Part shown: piece after piece, positions 1 to 5,352 of the stretch | Numbering within the stretch: the first letter of the stretch is position 1 | Layout: each line of letters opens with the position of its first letter | From: JAAFKA01 sp044348925 | GTDB lineage: Bacteria > Bacteroidota > Bacteroidia > Cytophagales > Thermoflexibacteraceae | DNA: 10,817 nucleotides | Direction: 5' to 3' | Assembly (NCBI GenBank): GCA_044348925.1 | Contig: JBIKRY010000150.1 | Span: 1-10,817 of the forward strand | Notes under the pieces: model-generated | Seen by the model: the letters and a program-made list of their open reading frames with translations, nothing else | Database searches by the model: none | What the model was told of the DNA's origin: nothing | Made by a program: the position numbers and the translations under genes

Positions 1-152
1 ATATAGCCTATTTTTGGCTTGAATTTTTTTTCGGTTTCAATTTTATCTATTTCTACCTCAATTCCCAAAATATCACGCACAAAAGATTTAAAGACTGTTT
101 TGTCTGTAAAGGCTTTTTTAAAGATGATTTCATTGTCTAAATTAGCAAGCAT
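1..152 (-). CDS. Rpn-family PD-(D/E)XK nuclease / putative transposase, N-terminal part (cut by window edge)
   Basis: An ATG at 152-150 opens a frame that stays open to the window edge, giving 50 codons. The peptide starts MLANLDNEIIFKKAFTDK and continues with VFKSFVRDILGIEVEIDKIE and KKFKPKIGYI. From family knowledge this is the N-terminus of the Bacteroidota proteins annotated as Rpn-family recombination-promoting nuclease or PD-(D/E)XK transposase-like proteins, in which the catalytic D..ExQ residues follow just after the part seen here. Family members are thought to be DNA nucleases and are often multicopy. The start is supported by a matching promoter about 25 bases upstream (178-208). 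The catalytic residues lie outside the window, so whether the gene is intact cannot be judged. Confidence 0.7.
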   Translation of the reverse strand, partial: MLANLDNEIIFKKAFTDKTVFKSFVRDILGIEVEIDKIETEKKFKPKIGY

Positions 153-177
153 AGGTATTGTCTTAAATTAGTTCCTA

Positions 178-208
178 CAAATATAAAATAAAAAAAGGTA
201 CAAAACAA
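178..208 (-). promoter_or_regulatory. Bacteroidota-type promoter for the Rpn-like gene
   Basis: On the minus strand the sequence reads TTG (208-206), 20 bases, then TATATTTG (185-178), an exact match to the Bacteroidota -7 consensus TAnnTTTG with correct spacing. Transcription would begin near 170, leaving a leader of about 20 bases before the ATG at 152. Seen directly in the sequence; promoter activity is inferred. Confidence 0.5.
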
Positions 209-308
209 TAGGTAGTTTTTAGCTTTTTTAGCCAAAATATATTTTACATAAATAAAATTAGCGAAAATTTAAAAATCTTTTTTCTATAATTAGTTCATTA
301 CCAATTAC

Positions 309-354
309 TTACAAATTTGTAAAACTTTTTGATAAGGAACAAAGCCTCGAGGCT
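309..354. promoter_or_regulatory. Two perfect palindromes upstream of the dehydrogenase gene (possible operators)
   Basis: TTACAAATTTGTAA (309-322) and AGCCTCGAGGCT (343-354) are perfect 14-base and 12-base palindromes, 20 bases apart, in the otherwise featureless AT-rich leader 153-462. The second is unusually GC-rich for this DNA. It lies where the -33 element of the candidate promoter at 375-382 would be expected. Palindromes in this position often bind dimeric regulators, but no regulator is known here and the role is inferred. The rest of 153-462 holds only the two promoter candidates. Confidence 0.35.
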
Positions 355-374
355 ATGCTACATTCTCTATAACT

Positions 375-382
375 TACATTTG
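375..382 (+). promoter_or_regulatory. Candidate -7 element for the dehydrogenase gene
   Basis: TACATTTG is an exact match to the Bacteroidota -7 consensus TAnnTTTG, 80 bases before the ATG at 463. No TTG/TTTG is found 17-23 bases upstream. That place is taken by the palindrome AGCCTCGAGGCT, so the promoter would be weak or depend on an activator. The function is inferred. Confidence 0.35.
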
Positions 383-462
383 TTTAGTCGAATATTTTAT
401 CTAATTTTGTTTAATAAATTACCTACCAATAAAATTTTACACAATAACTATTTACAAAACAC

Positions 463-1698
463 ATGGTGCAATTATCTGAATTACTCGAAAAATTTGAGAA
501 CAAAAAACCCGAAATCGTCTTTGAATGGCACGATTCGGAAACTGAAGCTGTAGGTTGGGTGGTCATCAACTCCCTTCGTGGTGGTGCTGCAGGTGGTGGT
601 ACTCGTATGCGTGTGGGTTTGGACAGGCGTGAGGTAGAATCTTTGGCAAAAACAATGGAAGTAAAATTTACTGTTTCGGGACCTGCCATTGGTGGTGCAA
701 AATCTGGAATTAATTTTGACCCTCGTGATTCTCGCAAAAAAGAAGTATTGAAAAGATGGTACAGAGCCGTTTCGCCATTGCTAAAAAATTACTATGGCAC
801 AGGTGGCGATATGAATGTGGACGAAATAGAAGAGGTTATTCCAATGACCGAAGAATATGGTTTGTGGCATCCACAAGAAGGTATTGTAAACGGACATTTC
901 AGACCGAATGATGCCCAAAAAATAAATAAATTAGGACAACTTAGACAAGGCGTTGCAAAAATCATCGAAGATGCACAATATACACCATCTTTGCACAAAA
1001 AATACAGAATTGCTGATATGATTACAGGTTATGGCGTTGCACAATCTGTATTGCATTATTATACGATTTGGGGTGGAAATCTTAGCGAAAAACGTGCAAT
1101 TATTCAAGGTTGGGGCAATGTAGGTGGTGCAGCAGGGTTTTATTTGGCACAGATGGGCGTAAAAATTGTAGGAATTACAGACCGAGATGGCGGATTGATG
1201 AAACCTGAAGGTTTTAGTTTGGAGGAAATTAGCAATTTAATGCTCACAAGAGATGGCAATAAATTAGTATCTCCAGACCTAATTTCAAGCGAAGAAATGG
1301 GCAAAAAAGTATGGGACATGGACGCAGAAATTTTTATTCCTGCTGCTGCATCTCGTTTGGTAACCAAAGAGCAAATAGAAAGATTAAGCAACAAAAAATT
1401 AGAATTAATAGCTTGTGGTGCAAATGTACCATTTAATGATAAAGAAATATTTTTTGGTGCAACTGCCGATTTTGCAGACAAAAAAGTGGCAATGGTGCCA
1501 GATTTTATTGCAAATTGCGGTATGGCAAGAGTTTTTGCGTATTTGATGAACAGTGAAGTAGAAATTACAGACAGAGCTATTTTTAAAGATACATCTACAG
1601 TAATTCGTGCTGCACTCGAAAAAACATACGCTATGAGTTCTGCACGTACAGAAGTAGCAAGAAGGTCATTTGAAATAGCACTTAGACAATTAGTGTAA
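463..1698 (+). CDS. Glu/Leu/Phe/Val dehydrogenase family protein
   Basis: The protein has 411 residues. It is a cytoplasmic NAD(P)-dependent amino-acid dehydrogenase that would interconvert an L-amino acid with its 2-oxo acid and ammonia. The N-terminal dimerisation/catalytic domain carries GGGTRMR (44-50), K68 in MEVKF, K80 in GGAKSGI (77-83) and D116 in GTGGDMNVDE. These correspond to the two conserved lysines and the catalytic aspartate of the family. The NAD domain shows TGYGV (188-192) and a Rossmann fingerprint GWGNVG (216-221), with an acidic residue at the end of the next strand (GITDRDG). Near the end are CGANVPF and PDFIANCGM. Length lies between leucine dehydrogenase (about 365) and hexameric GDH (about 420-450). 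The Lys that binds the glutamate side chain in GDH appears replaced by G44, so the substrate is uncertain. The ATG has no Shine-Dalgarno. The next gene, 122 bases on, is separated by a strong hairpin. Confidence 0.93.
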   Translation: MVQLSELLEKFENKKPEIVFEWHDSETEAVGWVVINSLRGGAAGGGTRMRVGLDRREVESLAKTMEVKFTVSGPAIGGAKSGINFDPRDSRKKEVLKRWYRAVSPLLKNYYGTGGDMNVDEIEEVIPMTEEYGLWHPQEGIVNGHFRPNDAQKINKLGQLRQGVAKIIEDAQYTPSLHKKYRIADMITGYGVAQSVLHYYTIWGGNLSEKRAIIQGWGNVGGAAGFYLAQMGVKIVGITDRDGGLMKPEGFSLEEISNLMLTRDGNKLVSPDLISSEEMGKKVWDMDAEIFIPAAASRLVTKEQIERLSNKKLELIACGANVPFNDKEIFFGATADFADKKVAMVPDFIANCGMARVFAYLMNSEVEITDRAIFKDTSTVIRAALEKTYAMSSARTEVARRSFEIALRQLV

Positions 1699-1718
1699 TG
1701 TAATTTACATTAGTGTAA
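1690..1718. repeat. Palindrome spanning the dehydrogenase stop codon, flanked by a short direct repeat
   Basis: TAATGTAATTTACATTA (1696-1712) is an inverted repeat with 8-base arms around a single central T, and its first three bases are the TAA stop. The 9-mer TTAGTGTAA occurs at 1690-1698 and again at 1710-1718. The function is unknown; a transcript structure or protein site at the gene end is possible. Confidence 0.45.
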
Positions 1719-1725
1719 CAAGTGC

Positions 1726-1771
1726 TGTAATAACTGTAATGCAAACTTACATCTGCACTACAGTTATTACA
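1726..1771 (+). terminator. Long perfect hairpin after the dehydrogenase gene
   Basis: TGTAATAACTGTA (1726-1738) pairs perfectly with TACAGTTATTACA (1759-1771). After one A/C mismatch a further TGCA/TGCA (1740-1743 with 1754-1757) extends the stem, leaving a 10-base loop. It starts 28 bases after the stop codon. No T tract follows on either strand, so it is not a textbook Rho-independent terminator. It could equally stabilise the mRNA 3' end or be a protein site. That the hairpin exists is certain; its role is inferred. Confidence 0.5.
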
Positions 1772-1820
1772 AAATTTAGTAACTTACCTAATTCCATCCA
1801 TATTGTTATAGCTACATTTT

Positions 1821-2945
1821 ATGAAAATTCATCTTTTTACCAACACTTATACAAAAGAAGATATTGTAGCAATTACTTCTTTTTCAAATAGTTATGCCGA
1901 TAAAATTATAGAATTTTGCAAAAAATGGTTTGTAGCAAAAGAAAATATTTTTGAATTACAAACTTCAGGAAGTACAGGTATTCCAAAAACTATTGCCATC
2001 ACTCGCCAACAGATGCAAGCAAGTGCCGAGATGACTGCCCAAAAACTGCAATTAGGTGCAGGTACAAAAGCCCTATTGTGCCTACAAGCAGAGTATATTG
2101 GAGGCAAAATGATGCTGGTACGTGCTATGCACAAAGATTGGGAATTATTTGTAGTTTCACCTACTAATTTGCCTTTTGCAAATATAGATACCACAATAAA
2201 ATTAGATTTTGTGGCACTTGTTCCCACACAATTACAACAAACTTTGGAACTAATGCCCGAAAAAATAGCCTTGCTAAACCAAATGCAAGCTATTATTGTG
2301 GGAGGTGCTGCCATTAGTGTATCTCTCGAAAAACTCATTCAAAAACATTTGACGGTGCCTGTATATAGCACATACGGTATGACCGAAACCATTTCACATA
2401 TTGCCCTCAAACAAATAAATCCAATACAAAATAATTTTTCCAATACTACTTATTTTAGTTTATTGCCAAATATAGAAGTTGATGTAGATATACGTAATTG
2501 CTTGAAAATCAAAGGTTTAGTAACAAATAATCTTTGGATACAAAGCAATGATTTGGTAAAATTAGAATATGATAGAAATAGAAATATTGTTGGTTTTAGC
2601 TATTTGGGAAGGGTGGATAATGTAATAAATAGTGGTGGCGTAAAAATTCAAGTAGAAAAAGTAGAACAACAAATAGAGGAAATTTTGTGTAATTTAGGTA
2701 TGCAAAACCGATTGCTATTGCTGGGAATTCCCGATAATTTTTGGGGCGAAAAACTTGTGTTGCTTATCGAAGATAGTGCGTGGAATCAAGAAAAAATAGA
2801 CTTTATCATGGCTAAAATGGCTACAAAAATTGCAAAATATGAAATTCCCAAAGAAATCTATTTTTTTGAAAAATTTATAGAAACCCCAACCGCAAAAATT
2901 AATCGCAAAGAAAACTATAAAAGAATAATAGCTAAGTTATACTAA
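1821..2945 (+). CDS. menE: AMP-binding acyl-CoA ligase, probable o-succinylbenzoate--CoA ligase (MenE-like)
   Basis: The 374-residue protein belongs to the ANL adenylate-forming family, which activates a carboxylate with ATP and transfers it to CoA. It carries the phosphate-binding loop TSGSTGIPK (48-56), the adenine-site motif TYGMTE (184-189) and the hinge region GRVDNVINSGG (263-273). The C-terminal catalytic lysine K359 lies in PTAKINRKE. Only about 47 residues precede the P-loop, against well over 100 in typical family members, so most of the usual N-terminal subdomain is missing. This short form is what I know of Bacteroidota proteins assigned to menaquinone synthesis as MenE. No other men gene is in the window, so the substrate rests on resemblance alone; another small carboxylic acid is possible. 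There is no Shine-Dalgarno and no clear promoter in the 49 bases after the preceding hairpin, so read-through from the dehydrogenase gene remains possible. Confidence 0.72.
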   Translation: MKIHLFTNTYTKEDIVAITSFSNSYADKIIEFCKKWFVAKENIFELQTSGSTGIPKTIAITRQQMQASAEMTAQKLQLGAGTKALLCLQAEYIGGKMMLVRAMHKDWELFVVSPTNLPFANIDTTIKLDFVALVPTQLQQTLELMPEKIALLNQMQAIIVGGAAISVSLEKLIQKHLTVPVYSTYGMTETISHIALKQINPIQNNFSNTTYFSLLPNIEVDVDIRNCLKIKGLVTNNLWIQSNDLVKLEYDRNRNIVGFSYLGRVDNVINSGGVKIQVEKVEQQIEEILCNLGMQNRLLLLGIPDNFWGEKLVLLIEDSAWNQEKIDFIMAKMATKIAKYEIPKEIYFFEKFIETPTAKINRKENYKRIIAKLY

Positions 2946-2964
2946 AAATTAATTGGTTTTATCC

Positions 2965-2999
2965 AAAGATGTCATCTTTTTTTCAAAGATGACATCTTT
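2965..2999. terminator. Double palindrome / hairpin between convergent genes
   Basis: AAAGATGTCATCTTT (2965-2979) and AAAGATGACATCTTT (2985-2999) are perfect 15-base inverted repeats separated by TTTTC. Each arm is also palindromic in itself around its centre base, so one large hairpin or two small ones can form. The left small hairpin runs straight into seven Ts (2977-2983). It begins 20 bases after the ligase stop, so it probably ends that transcript, and by symmetry may also serve bshC from the other side. Confidence 0.55.
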
Positions 3000-3056
3000 A
3001 TGTGCTGTTTTTTATCATATTATTTTAGTTTTAGTATAAATAAGATTTCATATTGA

Positions 3057-3100
3057 CTGTAAAATTTCCATTATAAAGTGTAGGAATGGAAATTTTACGG
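3057..3100. terminator. Second hairpin between the convergent ligase and bshC genes
   Basis: GTAAAATTTCCATT (3059-3072) pairs perfectly with AATGGAAATTTTAC (3085-3098) around a 12-base loop. Allowing one wobble, the stem extends outward to 3057/3100. It lies 19 bases beyond the bshC stop, the right place for the bshC transcript end, but no T tract follows on the minus strand, so intrinsic termination is uncertain. Confidence 0.45.
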
Positions 3101-3118
3101 CAACAGGCAACTTATCTT

Positions 3119-4690
3119 TTATTCTTGTATAACATATAATTGATGCACAAAGGGATTAATATTTGCCTGTATTTCTTTCAAAAAATTAGGATTATTTAAG
3201 TAAAAACTTAGAAAATTATCCGTTCTTTCTTGTAAACCATTATGCAAATACAATCTATTTTGTAAATTTTGTACTTGACGACTATCTACTGCAAAACGGT
3301 TTTCTTGTGTTTTTTGTAACTTTTTTGCAATTTTTTCTATATTTTTAGCAAATTCTTTGCTACGTGCAATAGCATATTTTTCTAAACTTTTGTCTGTTTT
3401 TTGCAAAGTATTTTTAATGCTTTCAAAAGCTTCTTGTATTTTGGACAATTCTTTATCAATCGTTGCTGGGTTTTGTAATACTTGTTGCAGATATTTTTTT
3501 TGCAATATTTCAGGAGCTAAAAATAAATCTTGTACGGTTAAATCTTTATTTTGAAGGTCTTTTTGGTCTTTTTTTGTCAAATATAACACATGATTTCTTT
3601 GCAATAAAATAGGAAATAAAATTCCAAAAGATTTGAAAACCCCTTTTAATTGCAACCAATACGCCAATTCACCAGGACCTCCAGTATAAGATACATTTGG
3701 CAAAATAAGTTCTTGATAAACAGGACGTAAAACCACATTTGGACTAAAATTTTGTGGCTTAGTTTCTAACAAAGTGAGTATTTCGGTTTCCGAAAATTGC
3801 AAATTTGTATGCAAAATCTTATAAATAGTTTGGTTATCTTTGCTTTCCTTAACTATTCTTTCCCGCAAATTTTCCTCCAAATAAAAAAGATTAATTTCTC
3901 GTGGATTTACTTGTGTTTTGTATCCCAAATTGCTTAAGTTTTTGGAAATCATCTCCATAAATTTATGAGAATCTGCCTGCAAAAGCTCTTGCTGTGCAAT
4001 AGGCTGAAAACTTTTTTTCAACAATTCATCATCACCGTCTATAACCACAAGCCCTTCTGTAGCATATAATTCATTGACAATATAACGAGTAGCCTCTGCC
4101 AAAGTATTATATTTGCTATATGCGTGTTGAAAAATACTGTGCATTTCGGGAGTCTGTTCTATGATATTTTGTAAACTTTGTGGCTGAAACCTGCCCACAG
4201 CCCCTGTTTGTTGAGAGTCCCAAACATATTTTTTGCCATATAACCGAAAATTACTAATTTCTTCAGCATCATGGTCTTCGCTTGCCATCCAATAAATAGG
4301 CACAAAATTATAATTTGGATATTTTGCACGTAAAATTTTAGCAGCATTAATAACTGTAAGTATTTTATAATGGAAATATAACGGGCCTGTAAAGATATTG
4401 AGTTGGTGACCTGTGGTTAAGGTAAATGTATTTTCTTGCAATAAAAGGTCAATAACAATTTGTGGTTTTTTGGGGATATTTTGATATTGCTTAGACAAAG
4501 CAGTATGCAAAATCTGGCGTTGTTGGGTGCTAAAACTTGCTTTTTTTAGTTTAATTTGTTCTGCAAAATTATCAATCGTAGGAAATAAATTATAAAAAGG
4601 CTTTAGTTCTTCCTTTTGTTGCATATAATCTAAAAATATATTCTCAAAACGGTTGGTACTTTCAAAGTCTATACAAATTGTTTCCATCAT
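3119..4690 (-). CDS. bshC: Bacillithiol biosynthesis cysteine-adding enzyme BshC
   Basis: The 523-residue protein matches BshC, which adds cysteine to glucosaminyl-malate in the last step of bacillithiol synthesis in the cytoplasm. Characteristic stretches are TTGHQLNIFTGPLYF (92-106), VPIYWMASEDHDAEE (130-144) and SYTGGPGELAYWLQLKG starting near 334, all in the Rossmann-like core. A charged helical stretch at about 412-465 fits the coiled coil known from BshC structures. The C-terminal QERTDNFLSFY is also typical. The length is close to that of Bacillus BshC (about 540). Two Met codons stand at the start (4690 and 4687); the first is used here. The gene is alone: bshA and bshB are not in the window. 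A promoter candidate lies about 50 bases upstream, and the end faces the menE-like gene across two hairpins. Confidence 0.95.
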   Translation of the reverse strand: MMETICIDFESTNRFENIFLDYMQQKEELKPFYNLFPTIDNFAEQIKLKKASFSTQQRQILHTALSKQYQNIPKKPQIVIDLLLQENTFTLTTGHQLNIFTGPLYFHYKILTVINAAKILRAKYPNYNFVPIYWMASEDHDAEEISNFRLYGKKYVWDSQQTGAVGRFQPQSLQNIIEQTPEMHSIFQHAYSKYNTLAEATRYIVNELYATEGLVVIDGDDELLKKSFQPIAQQELLQADSHKFMEMISKNLSNLGYKTQVNPREINLFYLEENLRERIVKESKDNQTIYKILHTNLQFSETEILTLLETKPQNFSPNVVLRPVYQELILPNVSYTGGPGELAYWLQLKGVFKSFGILFPILLQRNHVLYLTKKDQKDLQNKDLTVQDLFLAPEILQKKYLQQVLQNPATIDKELSKIQEAFESIKNTLQKTDKSLEKYAIARSKEFAKNIEKIAKKLQKTQENRFAVDSRQVQNLQNRLYLHNGLQERTDNFLSFYLNNPNFLKEIQANINPFVHQLYVIQE

Positions 4691-4736
4691 ATTTGTTTGT
4701 TTTGTGTTTCGGTCTATTTTGCTAAGGTTACCTATG

Positions 4737-4766
4737 AAAACCTATTTTTGTATGGTAAAGTTCAAA
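4737..4766 (-). promoter_or_regulatory. Promoter candidate for bshC
   Basis: On the minus strand TTTG (4766-4763), 18 bases, then TAGGTTTT (4744-4737), which differs from the Bacteroidota TAnnTTTG only in the last base. The start site would be near 4730, leaving a leader of about 40 bases before the bshC ATG at 4690. Confidence 0.42.
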
Positions 4767-5022
4767 GAAATAAAGAGATGTGCCAAAAAATAATAGCTTT
4801 TAGAGGGTTTTGCATACACAACAACTTGCCAAAATTTGTATTTTCTATTTTTCATCTTTCACATAGGCATAAAAATTTATTTTTTATGCAAAAGTTCAAA
4901 TTACCTTCTCAGCCCCGCTTTTCGCTACCCAATATTGTTAGCCTTTTATTTTGTTTAGTTAGACAGCATCTATTCCTATTTATCTGTTGTCGAAACAAAA
5001 ATATGAAACAATAGATTTATGC

Positions 5023-5049
5023 TATCATATCTTTTAAAAAGATGTCATA
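5023..5049. repeat. Imperfect inverted repeat related to the 2965-2999 hairpin
   Basis: TATCATATCTTTT (5023-5035) pairs with AAAAGATGTCATA (5037-5049) with one mismatch and one wobble. The right arm contains AAAGATGTCAT, which is also the start of the hairpin arm at 2965, so the same short dyad occurs on both sides of bshC. Shared ancestry is possible but the motif is short. Confidence 0.35.
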
Positions 5050-5119
5050 TTTTCAATAATTTTTTACAACTTGCATTATGATTTCTTATTATAAAAAATA
5101 GTATTTTTTAAATCAATAG

Positions 5120-5254
5120 GAGTGCCATTTTTAAACTTTCCAACAGTTCCACTGCGGGTCAAGACTTAGAAAGTATTGATTATCAATTAGTTACATAACT
5201 TCATTTAATAAACATAACTATTTGATTTTCTGTTACTTATAAAAAATGGCACTC
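5120..5254. repeat. 135-base element with 13-base inverted ends (MITE-like)
   Basis: GAGTGCCATTTTT (5120-5132) and AAAAATGGCACTC (5242-5254) are perfect inverted repeats 109 bases apart. The interior has no gene of useful length. It contains a GC-richer patch (ACTGCGGGTC, 5151-5160), the dyad TTGATTATCAA (5176-5186) and AGTTACATAACT (5190-5201). The ends, size and absence of coding fit a miniature inverted-repeat element or an insertion-sequence remnant. No clear target-site duplication is visible at the borders. A long-range RNA stem is the alternative. Confidence 0.42.
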
Positions 5255-5309
5255 GTATGATTAAATAATAATAACATAAATTTTTAACTGTTTGATAATC
5301 AATAAGTTA
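5176..5309 (+). repeat. Two copies of an 18-base imperfect direct repeat
   Basis: TTGATTATCAATTAGTTA (5176-5193) and TTGATAATCAATAAGTTA (5292-5309) differ at two positions. The second copy is part of a larger near-palindrome, TAACTGTTTGAT / ATCAATAAGTTA (5285-5309, 10 of 12 paired), that ends 43 bases before the nuclease gene. The first lies inside the inverted-repeat element. They could be protein-binding sites or traces of duplication. Confidence 0.4.
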
Positions 5310-5352
5310 TGCTTTATTTATCTTATTTTATATCTATTACTTATTATCTTCT

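Larger units (their letters stand above)
4691..5352. other. 662-base non-coding region between divergent bshC and the nuclease gene
   Basis: No convincing gene was found on either strand. An open frame at 4697-5014 (+) reads as low-complexity F/C/H/L-rich peptide with no domain and overlaps the bshC promoter. The region holds that promoter candidate (4737-4766) and a hairpin GCATAAAAA/TTTTTATGC (4867-4889). It also holds an imperfect inverted repeat at 5023-5049 containing AAAGATGTCAT, and TAAAAAATA/TATTTTTTA around one G (5092-5110). Further right are a 135-base element with 13-base inverted ends (5120-5254) and a near-palindrome before the next gene (5285-5309). Such density of dyads over a length three times that of other gaps here suggests mobile-element debris or a structured RNA. 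Confidence 0.6.

Noticed and set aside
329..553. Open frame of 74 codons overlapping the start of the dehydrogenase
   Set aside because: It runs into the well-supported dehydrogenase in another frame, and its peptide is low-complexity, as expected of an AT-rich leader.
423..1481. Open frames on the minus strand inside the dehydrogenase gene
   Set aside because: They are antisense shadows of a clearly conserved protein and show no recognisable motif.
4867..4889. Hairpin GCATAAAAA/TTTTTATGC as a terminator
   Set aside because: It follows no gene on either strand and has no T tract after it. An AT-rich dyad of this size can arise by chance, so it is only mentioned in the description of the region.
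4697..5014. Open frame of 105 codons on the plus strand between bshC and the nuclease gene
   Set aside because: The peptide is rich in F, C, H and L with no domain-like pattern. It overlaps the bshC promoter candidate and lies in dyad-rich DNA, so it is most likely a chance frame.
5142..5170. Possible tRNA or tmRNA 3' end, suggested by the patch ACTGCGGGTC
   Set aside because: No T-arm consensus (GTTCRANNC), acceptor pairing or CCA context was found on either strand.
5112..5198. Short open frame inside the inverted-repeat element
   Set aside because: It gives only about 28 codons with no start codon and no recognised family. It may be the tail of a decayed gene but cannot be supported.
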